A stretch of DNA of 64,000 nucleotides from Parahalioglobus pacificus (GCF_014652275.1 NZ_BMYM01000001.1:1-64000), one strand, 5' to 3'; shown: positions 50,207 to 60,353, counted from the stretch's first letter. The notes: generated by a model not told the origin, from the letters alone. Numbers and translations are program-made.

Positions 50207-50698
50207 CTAGCCTTCCTGTTGTAGTTTGGCGGCTTTGGCCAGAACCTTTTCACGAAGGGTGGCCTTATACGTGGCCAGTCGCTGTCGCAGGCTGTCATCG
50301 CCGGTTGCCAACATCTGCGCCGCGAGAATGCCGGCGTTGGTTGCGTTATCAATGGCCACGGTGGCAACAGGAACGCCCGCAGGCATTTGTACGATCGACA
50401 GCAGCGCGTCTTCACCAGCCATTTTTGTGGCGCTCACCGGAACACCAATTACCGGCAATACGGAAATGGCTGCCGCCATCCCGGGTAGGTGAGCAGCCCC
50501 GCCGGCGCCGGCGATAATGACACGCAGGCCGCGGGATTCCGCTTTCTCGGCGTAGTCGTAGAGTCGTTCAGGCGTGCGGTGTGCACTGACGATATCCATT
50601 TCATAGTCGACGCCGAGTTCATCCAGAATGTCTGCCGCCGCCCGCATAACCGGCAGGTCCGAGTCGCTGCCCATAATGATGCCTACACGCACACTCAT
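50207..50698 (-). CDS. purE: N5-carboxyaminoimidazole ribonucleotide mutase
   Basis: PurE (163 residues) rearranges N5-CAIR to CAIR in purine synthesis. GIIMGSDSDLPVMRAAADILDELGV, SAHRTPERLYDYA and AGAGGAAHLPGMAAAISVLPVIGVPV are canonical. It overlaps the purK stop by 4 bases and is translated after it. Together with the nearby purine salvage genes it may respond to purine levels, but no PurR site was recognised. Confidence 0.97.
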   Translation of the reverse strand: MSVRVGIIMGSDSDLPVMRAAADILDELGVDYEMDIVSAHRTPERLYDYAEKAESRGLRVIIAGAGGAAHLPGMAAAISVLPVIGVPVSATKMAGEDALLSIVQMPAGVPVATVAIDNATNAGILAAQMLATGDDSLRQRLATYKATLREKVLAKAAKLQQEG

Positions 50699-51915
50699 TG
50701 TGAGGGTGTCTCCTTTGAATAGGGGGTTGGTGAGAATGCGCCGTCGCGCACATGCTGCAGAGCCGCTTGAGCGTTAGTCAGTGCAGTCGAGGTTTTTGGG
50801 CCGGTGGCATTAATGTGCCCCATCTTGCGCCCCGGCTTAGCGTCTTTCTTGCCGTACCAGTGCAGTGCAGCGCTGCCGACATCATTCAATGCGGCAGAGT
50901 ATACATAGCCTGTGTGTGCCGGGGCCTGATCGTCGCGGTAAAGCAGATTAAGCATCACCGTGGCAGGGGCTGTGGGTGTCACAGGCGCCAAGGGTCTACC
51001 GGTAATGGCAAGCAGGTGTTGCTCGAACTGATCGTGTTCGAAACCGTCCATCGTTAAGTGTCCGGAATTGTGTACTCTCGGCGAAATCTCGTTAATGAAG
51101 ACCTCACCAGTTTCTGTACAGAACAGCTCGACAGCAAAAACACCCGCGCTGCCAAGCGCATCAACTGCGCGACAGGCTAGCTCGCGACAGGCTGCAGCGA
51201 TTGTATCGCTAATCTCGCCGGGACTAATGACCGTTGCAACGGCATTCAGAGACGGCTCGAAGGCCATGGTGACCGCAGGGTAGGCCGCCATATCGCCGGC
51301 AGTACCGCGCACTACTACAACCGACGCTTCAACACAGTCGATTAATGCCGGCTCCACGATACTGGGCACGGGCCACAAATTCTTTGCTTCTTCCTCGTTG
51401 TGGATTATCTGGACACCTTTGCCGTCGTAACCGCCCTGGCGTGCCTTTTGCACGAAGGGTATTGCAACACCGGGTCGCGCCAGCAGATCGTCTAGTGTTG
51501 TGCCCGCTTCAAGCATTTCGAAAGGCAGCGTGGAAAGTGCCTCATCGCGTAGCCAGGATTTTTGCAGGCCCTTATCTTTTAGCAGACGCATAACGGCGGG
51601 CGAGGGATTTGCCATCACCTCATTGCGAGCTTCCGCGGCGTCGATGGCGTCAAGCACGCTGTCATTCACTGCTTCAAATTCGAAGGTAATGACATCGCTG
51701 CAATTTATTAGCCGTGCTACCGCTTCAAGACTATCCATGGGAGCGATGATGGTGTTATCGGCCGTAGCCGCCGCCGGTGACTCGGCGTCGTCCATCAGTA
51801 CCGTGGTTTCAATGCCCAGTTGACGGGCGCGTAGGCAGAGCAGCATACCGAGTTGGCCGCCTCCCAGGATGCCAACGTGGTTCGGCAGTTCGGCGCTGTG
51901 TTGCGAGCTGGACAT
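50695..51915 (-). CDS. purK: N5-CAIR synthetase
   Basis: PurK (406 residues) is an ATP-grasp enzyme that makes N5-CAIR from AIR, ATP and bicarbonate. The start VGILGGGQLGMLLCLRARQLG, the central PFVQKARQGGYDGKG and the C-terminal EISPRVHNSGHLTMDGFEHDQF are conserved. ATG 51915 is preferred because it is preceded by AGGAC and the family start follows. The longer upstream frame would run into a polar leader. Confidence 0.96.
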   Translation of the reverse strand: MSSSQHSAELPNHVGILGGGQLGMLLCLRARQLGIETTVLMDDAESPAAATADNTIIAPMDSLEAVARLINCSDVITFEFEAVNDSVLDAIDAAEARNEVMANPSPAVMRLLKDKGLQKSWLRDEALSTLPFEMLEAGTTLDDLLARPGVAIPFVQKARQGGYDGKGVQIIHNEEEAKNLWPVPSIVEPALIDCVEASVVVVRGTAGDMAAYPAVTMAFEPSLNAVATVISPGEISDTIAAACRELACRAVDALGSAGVFAVELFCTETGEVFINEISPRVHNSGHLTMDGFEHDQFEQHLLAITGRPLAPVTPTAPATVMLNLLYRDDQAPAHTGYVYSAALNDVGSAALHWYGKKDAKPGRKMGHINATGPKTSTALTNAQAALQHVRDGAFSPTPYSKETPSQ

Positions 51916-52097
51916 GTCCTGATCTTGGTTTCGTAAGGAAGCGCAATGATACACGCCAGTTCTTGATATCGCAGCCGATTCTTGCGCCGGATCATAGCGT
52001 TGTATGCCGCATACGCGCCCCGGTTTTGTCCCACTGCTGGCGGCTTTCGCTCGCCAATTCAGTTATCATTCGCGCCCCGGAAAACACCTTATCGCTT

Positions 52098-53141
52098 ATG
52101 ACCAGCCTCACAGCCAATACAACTTACGCCAGCTACGACCGACAGATTGCCAGTTGGTTGATTGTCTGTGCCGGCGTGATTTTCGGCATGATTATCCTTG
52201 GGGGTGTGACCCGCCTGACCAACTCCGGTTTGTCGATGGTGGAGTGGCGACCCTTGATGGGCATTATCCCGCCTATGAGTGAGGCGGCATGGCTTGAGGT
52301 GTTTGAAAAGTATAAGCAGTACCCTGAGTATCAGCAGATCAACCGAGGGATGTCGCTGGACGGCTTCAAGTACATTTTTATGTACGAGTATCTGCACCGG
52401 GTGTTGGGGCGATTAATTGGCGTCCTGTTCTTTGTGCCCATGGTGTATTTCTCCCTCAAGCAGCGGGTGAAGCCTGGGTTGATGCCAAAGCTTTGGGGGC
52501 TGTTCATTCTGGGCGGCTGTCAGGGCCTGTTGGGCTGGTACATGGTCAAGAGTGGTCTTGTGGACAGGCCTGACGTCAGTCAGTACCGTTTAACGGCTCA
52601 CCTTGGGCTGGCAGTGCTTATCTATGCCTTGATGGTGTGGCTGATTCTGGACCTGCTTTACCCCTCAAAAGCAGAGAAGGTCCACGGACTATATCGCTAT
52701 GGGGTGGTCCTCGCCGCCCTGGTTTATTTGATGATTCTGTCCGGCGGCTTGGTGGCCGGCACCAATGCGGGTTTTGCTTATAATACCTGGCCGCTCATGG
52801 GCGACAGCTTTGTCCCTGCAGGCCTTTATAACTTCGAGCCCGCCTGGTATGCAGCGTTCGAAGACATAGCGACCATACAGTTCAACCACCGCATGTTTGC
52901 CTACGCACTGGTGCTGTTGATTGGTGTGTTCTCTTTGCAGGTTTTGCTGCGCACGGACAGTGGCCGAGCGAAGTTGGGTGCCGCGCTTTTCCTGGCGGCC
53001 CTGGTGCTGCAGGTCATGCTGGGAATCAGTACCCTGGTGATGCAGGTGCCTGTGTCGCTCGGTGCAGCTCATCAGGGTGGCGCTGTTGTCCTTCTGACGG
53101 CCGCTATCTTCGCCGCTCACAGCCTCAAAAGCGCCCGATAA
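52098..53141 (+). CDS. ctaA: Heme A synthase, COX15/CtaA
   Basis: The 347-residue membrane protein has eight hydrophobic segments and the conserved histidines that bind heme: VEWRPLMG, YEYLHRVLGRLIGV, HLGLAVLIYALMV, FNHRMFAYALVLL and LGAAHQGGAVVLL. It converts heme O to heme A for cytochrome c oxidase. It starts at ATG 52098; the longer open frame upstream overlaps purK on the other strand and lacks coding character. No other cytochrome oxidase assembly gene is adjacent. Confidence 0.94.
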   Translation: MTSLTANTTYASYDRQIASWLIVCAGVIFGMIILGGVTRLTNSGLSMVEWRPLMGIIPPMSEAAWLEVFEKYKQYPEYQQINRGMSLDGFKYIFMYEYLHRVLGRLIGVLFFVPMVYFSLKQRVKPGLMPKLWGLFILGGCQGLLGWYMVKSGLVDRPDVSQYRLTAHLGLAVLIYALMVWLILDLLYPSKAEKVHGLYRYGVVLAALVYLMILSGGLVAGTNAGFAYNTWPLMGDSFVPAGLYNFEPAWYAAFEDIATIQFNHRMFAYALVLLIGVFSLQVLLRTDSGRAKLGAALFLAALVLQVMLGISTLVMQVPVSLGAAHQGGAVVLLTAAIFAAHSLKSAR

Positions 53142-53220
53142 TTCGCCTGTTTTCCGCGCTGAATTAGCCGTATACTCGCGCTCCTTTTCTGGGTCTCGGC
53201 CCTGTAAATATGGAGCGTAG

Positions 53221-54252
53221 ATGCCCATGAAAGCACTGGTGAAACGCGAGGCCGATGTCGGTCTCTGGCTTGAAGATGTCCCCGAACCCACGATCGGTAT
53301 TAATGATGTGCTCATTAAAGTGAAGCGCACGGCGATCTGTGGCACCGATATGCACATCTACAACTGGGATGCCTGGGCACAGAAAACCATTCCCGTACCC
53401 ATGGTTGTGGGCCACGAGTTCGTGGGCGAAATCGTGGACGTGGGCGCCAATGTCAACGATTTCAAAACCGGCATGATTGTCTCCGGTGAAGGCCATGTTG
53501 TGTGTGGTCGCTGCCGTAACTGCATGGCCGGGCGTCGCCACCTCTGTGCTCACACCAGCGGTATCGGCGTAGACCGGCCCGGTGCGTTCGCCGAATACAT
53601 GGCATTGCCCATGTCCAATGTATGGGAGCACACGCCCGGCATCGATCTGGATGTTGCAGCGCTGTTTGACCCCTTCGGCAACGCGGTGCACACCGCCTTG
53701 CAATACGACCTGCTGGGTGAGGACGTGCTGATCACCGGAGCTGGCCCCATCGGCGCGATGGCTGCGGCCGTTTGCAATCATGCGGGCGCTCGGCATGTCG
53801 TGATTACCGATGTGATCGACTCACGCCTGGAGTTGGCTGCAACCCTGGGCGCTACACGCACAGTGAACGTAACGCGCGAATCCCTGGCAGACGTGCAGGC
53901 ATCTCTGGGCATGCGTGAGGGCTTTGATGTGGGCCTCGAAATGAGCGGCAACCCCCAGGCCTTTAACGATCTTCTCGCCAGCATGTGCCACGGCGGCAAG
54001 GTCGCCATACTGGGGATTCCCAGCGAGGACACGGCGATCGATTGGAACCGCGTGATCTTCAATATGCTAACGCTCAAAGGAATTTACGGCCGTGAGATGT
54101 ATGAGACCTGGTACAAGATGTCCGTGATGATTGAGTCGGGCCTGGACATCTCGCCGGTCATTACGCACCGTTTGCACTACAGTGATTTCCAGCGCGGCTT
54201 CGACGAGATGAATGCGGGTGATGCCAGCAAAGTCATCCTGAACTGGGAGTAG
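53221..54252 (+). CDS. tdh: L-threonine 3-dehydrogenase
   Basis: Tdh (343 residues) oxidises L-threonine to 2-amino-3-ketobutyrate with NAD. Catalytic zinc residues are in [14 protein letters not shown] and [11 protein letters not shown], the structural zinc cysteines are in [15 protein letters not shown], and the nucleotide fold begins [16 protein letters not shown]. It precedes kbl by 4 bases; together they turn threonine into glycine and acetyl-CoA. A second ATG at 53227 matches the E. coli start better. Confidence 0.97.
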   Translation: MPMKALVKREADVGLWLEDVPEPTIGINDVLIKVKRTAICGTDMHIYNWDAWAQKTIPVPMVVGHEFVGEIVDVGANVNDFKTGMIVSGEGHVVCGRCRNCMAGRRHLCAHTSGIGVDRPGAFAEYMALPMSNVWEHTPGIDLDVAALFDPFGNAVHTALQYDLLGEDVLITGAGPIGAMAAAVCNHAGARHVVITDVIDSRLELAATLGATRTVNVTRESLADVQASLGMREGFDVGLEMSGNPQAFNDLLASMCHGGKVAILGIPSEDTAIDWNRVIFNMLTLKGIYGREMYETWYKMSVMIESGLDISPVITHRLHYSDFQRGFDEMNAGDASKVILNWE

Positions 54253-54256
54253 GGCA

Positions 54257-55447
54257 ATGTACGGACGTTTTCAGGAATATCTGGCGGGCGAGCTATCGTC
54301 CATTGATGGGGCGGGGCTGACCAAGCACGAGCGCCTGATCACAACCGCTCAAGGTGCACGGGTCGAGACCCGTGAAGCGGGGGAGGTGCTGAACCTTTGC
54401 GCGAATAATTACCTGGGTTTAGCTCAGCATCCTGAGGTCAATGCCGCCGCGGCCCGCGGGCTGGAAGATTGGGGCTATGGCATGGCCTCGGTGCGATTTA
54501 TCTGTGGCACCCAGAGTTTGCACAAGCAGCTAGAGGATGACCTGTCTGCGTTTCTTGGCACGGAAGATACCATCCTGTACCCCTCGTGCTTTGATGCCAA
54601 CGGCGGCCTCTTTGAAACTTTGCTGGGCGCCGAAGACGCCGTGATTTCTGATGAATTAAATCATGCCAGCATCATCGACGGCGTTCGTCTCAGCAAGGCC
54701 AAGCGCTACCGCTATAAGAACAACGACATGGCGGATCTGGAAGCACAGTTACAGGCGGCCGATGCTGCCGGTGCTCGCTTCAAATTGATCACTACCGACG
54801 GCGTGTTCTCGATGGATGGGTATATTGCCAGGCTGGATGAGATCTGCGACCTGGCGGAACGTTACGGTGCGTTGGTGCACTTTGACGATTGCCATGCCAC
54901 CGGCTTTGTTGGGGCTGGCGGCAAGGGAACGCATGAACTGCGCGGTTGTATGGACCGAGTAGATATCGTCACCGGCACACTGGGTAAAGCGCTGGGCGGT
55001 GCCAGTGGTGGCTACACGGCTGCCAGGAAAGAGATTGTTGAACTGCTGCGTCAGCGCTCGCGGCCCTACCTGTTTTCGAACACCGTTGCTCCGCCTGTCG
55101 TCGCCGGCGCCATCAAAGCCGTTGAGCTGGTGTCCTCCAACAATGCCCTGCGCGATAAGTTGGCGCACAACACCGCTGTGTTCAGAGAGGGCTTGGAGAA
55201 GTTGGGTTTCGAATTGCTGCCGGGTGAGCACCCGATTGTGCCGGTCATGCTGCACGATGCGGCGCTTGCGGCGCGCTTCGCTGAGGCCATGCTTAAGCAG
55301 GGTGTTTATGTGGTGGCGTTTTCATTCCCGGTGGTGCCGCGTGGCAAGGCGAGGATACGAACACAAATGTCCGCCGCGCTGAGCGATGATGATATTGCTT
55401 TCGCGCTGGACGCATTTGCTAACGCCAAACGTGAGGTGCTGGCTTGA
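54257..55447 (+). CDS. kbl: 2-amino-3-ketobutyrate CoA ligase
   Basis: Kbl (396 residues) splits 2-amino-3-ketobutyrate with CoA into glycine and acetyl-CoA. The PLP lysine is in [19 protein letters not shown]. The fold-type I motifs [32 protein letters not shown] and [17 protein letters not shown] are canonical. It forms an operon with tdh. Confidence 0.97.
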   Translation: MYGRFQEYLAGELSSIDGAGLTKHERLITTAQGARVETREAGEVLNLCANNYLGLAQHPEVNAAAARGLEDWGYGMASVRFICGTQSLHKQLEDDLSAFLGTEDTILYPSCFDANGGLFETLLGAEDAVISDELNHASIIDGVRLSKAKRYRYKNNDMADLEAQLQAADAAGARFKLITTDGVFSMDGYIARLDEICDLAERYGALVHFDDCHATGFVGAGGKGTHELRGCMDRVDIVTGTLGKALGGASGGYTAARKEIVELLRQRSRPYLFSNTVAPPVVAGAIKAVELVSSNNALRDKLAHNTAVFREGLEKLGFELLPGEHPIVPVMLHDAALAARFAEAMLKQGVYVVAFSFPVVPRGKARIRTQMSAALSDDDIAFALDAFANAKREVLA

Positions 55448-55473
55448 GTTAAGGCCAGCGCGGAAGTGCTTGG

Positions 55474-55704
55474 TTAGAGTGCGAGGGTCGCGACGTCGGT
55501 TGCCCGGCGTCCGGCACTTTCCCTGCGGTCAGTGTGCGAGCCGTAGCGTACGCCACCGCGGCGGTCATCACCCGACCGGCGGTCAAATCGCCGACGATCC
55601 GGCCCGGCATAGACCTTGGTAACGTTACCGCTACTGTAGGTGCCGATGCGCGTGGGCTCCCTCGCTTCAAATACCGCTTTCCCTGACGAAGGCTCCTTGC
55701 TCAC
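55474..55704 (-). CDS. Small protein with Arg-rich DRR motifs
   Basis: The 76-residue protein starts at GTG 55704 with AGGAGA 5-6 bases upstream (55709-55714). Its middle is very rich in Arg and Asp (PDRRRFDRRSGDDRRGG, then HTDRRESAGRRATDV), a pattern seen in small bacterial proteins with repeated R-R-x-x-D-R-R motifs. Function is unknown; charge suggests nucleic acid or membrane-surface binding. It ends after the convergent kbl gene and is divergent from the type I secretion operon, sharing the upstream region with a CRP-like site at 55814-55829. Confidence 0.6.
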   Translation of the reverse strand: MSKEPSSGKAVFEAREPTRIGTYSSGNVTKVYAGPDRRRFDRRSGDDRRGGVRYGSHTDRRESAGRRATDVATLAL

Positions 55705-56161
55705 ATCATCTCCTTGATTCGCTAGTCATTGGCTGTTCATACAACCACTTACACATAGTGTGCGCTTGTGTTGGAAAAGCCGCCACTATTGATCTTCCCA
55801 CCGGGCAAAAAAGTGTGAACTGGATCACACTTTTTACAGCTGCTGCTTAGAGGCGGGTAAAAATTTTCTGTCGATTCTCCAACACAATGGGGCGAGCTCA
55901 CTATGTCCCCACTAGAGCCTGTGATTAGGAGCGGGTGAGGCTGTGCTTCACCGTCGCCCGCGTGTGTGAGCACGCTGATTGGCGGCAATGTGATCACAGA
56001 TCCAGCGTGAGTGGCATTATTTCTGGGGTTTTTGAGGTGCCTCGCGTGGCGAAGATCGCGGTTCTGACCTACGCTAAAGGGCTGGAAAAATAATTTGTGA
56101 ATTCAGTAGCTTAGCGAAGGCGGTGTCACGCCTTAGAGCGCTGATTCACTAACGGGGACTT
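55705..56161. other. Divergent intergenic region before the type I secretion operon
   Basis: This 457-base interval holds the promoters of the DRR protein (minus) and the ABC transporter gene (plus), and the CRP-like palindrome at 55808-55835. A second palindrome, TGTGATCACA, is at 55989-55998, but its half-sites have no 6-base spacer. No gene is recognised. Confidence 0.5.
55808..55835. promoter_or_regulatory. CRP-like palindrome (core TGTGA-N6-TCACA)
   Basis: AAAAAGTGTGA and TCACACTTTTT flank the 6-base centre ACTGGA. The core at 55814-55829 is a perfect CRP/Vfr consensus. It lies about 330 bases before the ABC transporter gene and about 105 bases before the DRR protein gene. The A/T flanks also let it form a terminator-like hairpin, but the exact consensus favours a CRP site. 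Confidence 0.65.
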
Positions 56162-58288
56162 ATGGGTCGCAGTACCGACGACACTCTACTGCAATGCTTG
56201 CTGGCTTTGTGCCGTTACCATGGCAGCGCGTCCACTCCGGATACGCTGTTGAGCGGCTTGCCGCTGGAAAAGGGGATATTAACGCCTGGGCTGTTCGAGC
56301 GCGCGGCTGCGCGCGTTGGACTATCCAGCAGAGTCATTAGCCGCGATGCACCGACGATAGAACCCGCGCTTCTGCCGGCCGTGCTGTTGATGGAAGGGGA
56401 GCGCGCCTGTCTGTTGATGGGGTGGAGCGATGACGGTGAATCGGCGCAGGTTGTTTACCCCGAGTTAAACGAGACCGTCGTTGAAGTGCCAGCGCAGACG
56501 CTGCTCAGCGCCTACAGTGGTGCGGCTATCGTGTGTAGGCCCCGCTTCCGGTTTGATGCGCGCGCGCCGCGCAGCGGCACATCCGAGCGCGGCCATTGGT
56601 TTTGGACAGCCATGCAGGCGAACATGCCGATCTATCGGGATGTGCTATTGGCCGCGTTCTTCATCAATGTGTTTGCCCTGGCACTGCCTCTGTTCACCAT
56701 GAACGTGTATGACCGTGTAGTCCCGAACTACGCGGTAGAGACACTCTGGATGTTGGCGGCTGGTGTCATTCTGATCCTGTTGGCGGACATCTCCCTGCGC
56801 AGTATGCGCGGGTACTTCCTAGATCTGGCGAGTCGGCGCGTAGACGTCACACTGTCGTCGCGAATTATGGAGCAAGTGCTGGGTATTCGACTGGAGAGCC
56901 GGCCGGCTTCTGTGGGTTCCTACGCAGTGAACCTTCGCTCCTTCGAAACCGTGCGTGATTTCATTACGTCCGCGTCGGTGGCAACCATTATTGATGTGCC
57001 TTTCGCGTTCATTTTTATGGCAGTGATTGCTTGGATTGCGTGGCCAGTGCTTATTCCGATTGTTATTGGTCTAGTGGTGGTGCTGGCGACAGCCTTTGCG
57101 CTTCAGGGCAAGCTACGGGATCTCACTGAGACGACGTATCGCGCTGGCGCACTGCGCAATGCCACCTTGATCGAAAGTCTGGTGGGCTTGGATACGATTA
57201 AGGCGATGGGCGCGGAGTCGCGCATGCAGCGCAAATGGGAGGAGACCACCAACTTCCTGGCGCATGTGGGCGTTCAGCTGCGTCTTCTGTCCAATTCCGC
57301 GATCAATGTCACGCTGTGGAGCCAGCAGATGGTGACTATGTTCGTGATTGTTGCAGGCGTGTACCTCATCAGTGCCGGTGAGCTGAGCATGGGTGGCCTG
57401 ATTGCTTGCACCATGCTGGCCGGTCGTATCATGGCACCGATAGGACAGGTGGCCGGTCTGGTGACCTCTTACCACAACGCGGAGATTGCGCTGAAATCAC
57501 TGGACGAAGTAATGGCGAAGCCGTTGGAACGCCCGGAAGGTGCCCAGTTCCTGAGTCGAGAGCGGTTTAGCGGCGACATCGAGTTCAAGAACGTGAGCTT
57601 TGCCTATCCCGGCGCGGAGATGGAATCTGTCAGTGGGGTGTCGTTTACGATCAAGGCGGGTGAGCACGTGGCAATACTGGGACGGGTCGGCTCGGGTAAA
57701 TCGACGCTGCAAAAGCTGGCAATGGGGCTCTACCAGCCCACCGAAGGCGCCATTCTCGTCGACGGCATAGACCTTAGGCAGCTGGATCCTTCCGAGTTAC
57801 GCTCGCGGGTGGGGTACGTGCCGCAGGACGTAACGCTGTTCTATGGCAGTTTGCGCGACAATATTTTGCTAGGCAGCCCGCAATCGGGTGACGCCGCGCT
57901 GGTGCGCGCAGCAGAGATAGCGGGTCTGGCTGGCTTTGTTAATCGTCATCCCCAGGGTTTTGACATGGTGGTCAGCGAGCGGGGCGACTCTCTGTCGGGT
58001 GGGCAGCGTAAATGCGTAGCGCTGGCCCGCGCGGTGGTAAGCGAGCCGCCCATTCTGCTCATGGATGAACCCACAGGATCAATGGATCACTCCACTGAGA
58101 GCAACGTGAAAACGCAGTTAGCTGACTACGTAAAAGGTCGCACTTGGTTGGTGGTGACGCACCGGAACTCGCTGCTGTCACTGGTTGACCGCATCATAGT
58201 CATTGATAACGGCAAACTGGTAGCGGACGGGCCGCGAGAGAGTGTGATGAAGGCACTGCAGCAGGGTCAGATAGGTAAGGCCTCATGA
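56162..58288 (+). CDS. lapB: Type I secretion ABC transporter, LapB-like
   Basis: The 708-residue protein exports the giant adhesin encoded downstream. Domains in order are an N-terminal C39-like domain (about 1-125), a six-helix membrane domain (MPIYRDVLLAAFFINVFALAL onward) and an ATPase domain. Walker A is GRVGSGKST (near residue 508), signature LSGGQRKCVALARA and Walker B ILLMDEPTGSMD. The peptidase-like domain shows LLQCLLALCRYHGS without the clear catalytic Cys-His pair, so it is probably an inactive CLD that guides the substrate. ATG 56162 is the start. The LapC-like gene overlaps its stop by 4 bases. Confidence 0.92.
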   Translation: MGRSTDDTLLQCLLALCRYHGSASTPDTLLSGLPLEKGILTPGLFERAAARVGLSSRVISRDAPTIEPALLPAVLLMEGERACLLMGWSDDGESAQVVYPELNETVVEVPAQTLLSAYSGAAIVCRPRFRFDARAPRSGTSERGHWFWTAMQANMPIYRDVLLAAFFINVFALALPLFTMNVYDRVVPNYAVETLWMLAAGVILILLADISLRSMRGYFLDLASRRVDVTLSSRIMEQVLGIRLESRPASVGSYAVNLRSFETVRDFITSASVATIIDVPFAFIFMAVIAWIAWPVLIPIVIGLVVVLATAFALQGKLRDLTETTYRAGALRNATLIESLVGLDTIKAMGAESRMQRKWEETTNFLAHVGVQLRLLSNSAINVTLWSQQMVTMFVIVAGVYLISAGELSMGGLIACTMLAGRIMAPIGQVAGLVTSYHNAEIALKSLDEVMAKPLERPEGAQFLSRERFSGDIEFKNVSFAYPGAEMESVSGVSFTIKAGEHVAILGRVGSGKSTLQKLAMGLYQPTEGAILVDGIDLRQLDPSELRSRVGYVPQDVTLFYGSLRDNILLGSPQSGDAALVRAAEIAGLAGFVNRHPQGFDMVVSERGDSLSGGQRKCVALARAVVSEPPILLMDEPTGSMDHSTESNVKTQLADYVKGRTWLVVTHRNSLLSLVDRIIVIDNGKLVADGPRESVMKALQQGQIGKAS

Positions 58289-59724
58289 GCGATTCACAGC
58301 AGCCCGACGACAACGTCTTACAGGTGGAAAGGACCATCACGCTTGGGCAGGGCGAGTCCGCAAATCCGAGCCTCGGGCGACGCATTGTGGACAGGCTGTT
58401 CGCACCCTGGATGGCGGATATTAATACGACACCTTACGACTGGCAGCAGGACGCGCACCGGGCATTTGTCGAGCAGCAGCCGCTGCGTGCACGCGCGATG
58501 CTTTACGGGGTGGCGATCACCGTTGTTGTTTTGGTGGTGTGGAGTGCGCTGGCAGAGATCGACGAAGTGACCCGAGGGCAGGGCAAAGTCATACCCTCGC
58601 AGCAAGTTCAGGTATTGGGATCGCAGGACGGCGGTGTGGTCACCGAGATTTTGGTGCGCGAGGGCGACATCGTCGAAAAAGGCCAGTTGCTGGTGCGGTT
58701 GGATCAAACGCGCTCTGAGTCGTCTTTCAGAGAGAACAGGGCCGAGTTCCGCGCATTGTCGGTGAAGGCCGCGCGTCTGCGGGCTGTGGTTGAGAAAACG
58801 ACGTTCGAGCCAGAGGCAGAATGGCAGCAGGAGGCGCCGCGCATTGTTGCACAGGAAACTGCGTTGTACCGATCCAGCCAAGCAGAACTGCTGCTGGAGC
58901 AGCAGATTGCGACCGAGCAACTGACGCAGCGCAGGGAAGAATTTGTAGAAGTGACTGCTAGGGAAAGGCAGCTGGCACGTTCACTGGATCTCACCGAGCA
59001 GGAACTGCGCGTCACACGCCCTATGGTGAACTCCGGAGCGGTAAGTCAGGTAGAGATACTGCGCCTTGAGCGCGAGGTTAACCAGATGCGCGGCGAACGT
59101 GATCAGGCCAGCGCGCAGAAAAAGCGTATTGCGTCTGCGATTCAAGAAGCCGAACGCAAGGTGGAAGAGGTAGAGCTGGAGTTCATCAACGAGGTGCGTG
59201 AAGAGCTATCCGACACAATTACTCGAATGAACGCGCTTCAGGAGGCGGGCACTGGCCTGTCGGATCGCGTCAAGCAAACCAATGTCCGATCGCCCGTCAA
59301 CGGTACCATTAAGCAGCTTTACTACAACACAATCGGCGGCGTTGTGCTGCCAGGTAAGGAGATTGTGGAGGTTGTTCCCTTGGACGATACCTTGTTGCTC
59401 GAGGTGCGAATTCGGCCAAAAGACATCGCGTTTCTCGTGCCTGGGCAGGAAGCACTGGTTAAGTTCACCGCCTATGATTTCGTAGTTTATGGCGGGTTAG
59501 ACGGTATTGTTGAGCACATTGGTGCAGATACGGTAATGGATCAAGAGGGTAATCCATTCTACGAGATTTTGGTGCGTACTCAGGAAGCTGGCCTCGATGC
59601 CGACAAGCCCATTATTCCGGGCATGACGGTAGAGACAGATATTTTGACAGGCAAGAAAAGCATATTGGCTTACCTGATGAAGCCGGTATTGCGTGCCAAG
59701 CAGTATGCGCTCACGGAACGCTGA
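58285..59724 (+). CDS. lapC: Type I secretion membrane-fusion protein, LapC/HlyD-like
   Basis: The 479-residue adaptor joins the ABC transporter to an outer-membrane TolC-type pore. It has a cytoplasmic N-terminus, one membrane helix (LYGVAITVVVLVVWSAL, near residue 75) and a lipoyl-like half (VLGSQDGGVVTEILVREGD). A long coiled-coil (VTARERQLARSLDLTEQELRV, residues about 190-320) and a beta-barrel C-terminal half (VRIRPKDIAFLVPGQEALVKF) follow. No TolC/LapE homologue is in the window. The next gene overlaps its TGA by one base. Confidence 0.92.
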   Translation: MSDSQQPDDNVLQVERTITLGQGESANPSLGRRIVDRLFAPWMADINTTPYDWQQDAHRAFVEQQPLRARAMLYGVAITVVVLVVWSALAEIDEVTRGQGKVIPSQQVQVLGSQDGGVVTEILVREGDIVEKGQLLVRLDQTRSESSFRENRAEFRALSVKAARLRAVVEKTTFEPEAEWQQEAPRIVAQETALYRSSQAELLLEQQIATEQLTQRREEFVEVTARERQLARSLDLTEQELRVTRPMVNSGAVSQVEILRLEREVNQMRGERDQASAQKKRIASAIQEAERKVEEVELEFINEVREELSDTITRMNALQEAGTGLSDRVKQTNVRSPVNGTIKQLYYNTIGGVVLPGKEIVEVVPLDDTLLLEVRIRPKDIAFLVPGQEALVKFTAYDFVVYGGLDGIVEHIGADTVMDQEGNPFYEILVRTQEAGLDADKPIIPGMTVETDILTGKKSILAYLMKPVLRAKQYALTER

Positions 59725-60353
59725 TGGAGCATATATTTGTCACGGTCTCTGCCCGCTTGCGCGATCGATGGACGAGGGCTTTTCCACAGGCATTGGCTGT
59801 CGCTGACACAGCAGCGATACCACACGCCTCTGAATCACCAAGCGGTGTCGTTTGGCTCGATACCAGTAGCATGGGCGGAGATGAGGTGATGAACAGCCTC
59901 ACGGAAGCTGTCGCCTTTGGTTGGCCCGTTGTCGCGATGACGCCAACCCCAGAGGAGGCGCAAGCCTTCAAGATGTTGAATGCCGGTGCAGTGGGCTATT
60001 GTCATGTAAAAGCAGTACCCGAGCAGTTGAGAGAAATCGGAATTGTTGTGCAGCACGGCGGTGTCTGGATGCCCCCCGACCTGATGCAACGGTTTATAAA
60101 GCTCTCGACACGCATTGCACCGCCCCCTCCGGTAAACACCCGAGAGCTCAATGAACTCACTTCACGTGAGTTGATGGTGGCTGAGCAAGTCGCGCATGGG
60201 GCCAGCAATCGAGAGATAGCCACCAACCTTGAGATCAGCGAACGCACTGTGAAGGCTCACCTCTCAGTCATCTTCGACAAAATGGGAGTGCGTGACAGGG
60301 TGCAGCTTGCTCTGGCTATGAACAGCGTCCCGATCTACACATCAGTTAATTGA
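59724..60353 (+). CDS. LuxR-type regulator with degenerate receiver
   Basis: The 209-residue protein has a C-terminal LuxR/FixJ helix-turn-helix (LTSRELMVAEQVAHGASNREIATNLEISERTVKAHLSVIFDKMGV). The N-terminus looks like a receiver domain (VVWLDTSSMGGDEVM, Asp46) but lacks the acidic pair and is short, so classical phosphorylation is doubtful. It starts at ATG 59724, overlapping the lapC-like stop (TGATG). It probably regulates the secretion operon or the adhesin gene next to it. Confidence 0.82.
   Translation: MEHIFVTVSARLRDRWTRAFPQALAVADTAAIPHASESPSGVVWLDTSSMGGDEVMNSLTEAVAFGWPVVAMTPTPEEAQAFKMLNAGAVGYCHVKAVPEQLREIGIVVQHGGVWMPPDLMQRFIKLSTRIAPPPPVNTRELNELTSRELMVAEQVAHGASNREIATNLEISERTVKAHLSVIFDKMGVRDRVQLALAMNSVPIYTSVN

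Noticed and set aside
55989-55998. TGTGATCACA as a second CRP site
   Set aside because: The half-sites lack the 6-base spacer required by CRP, so I mention it only as a palindrome.
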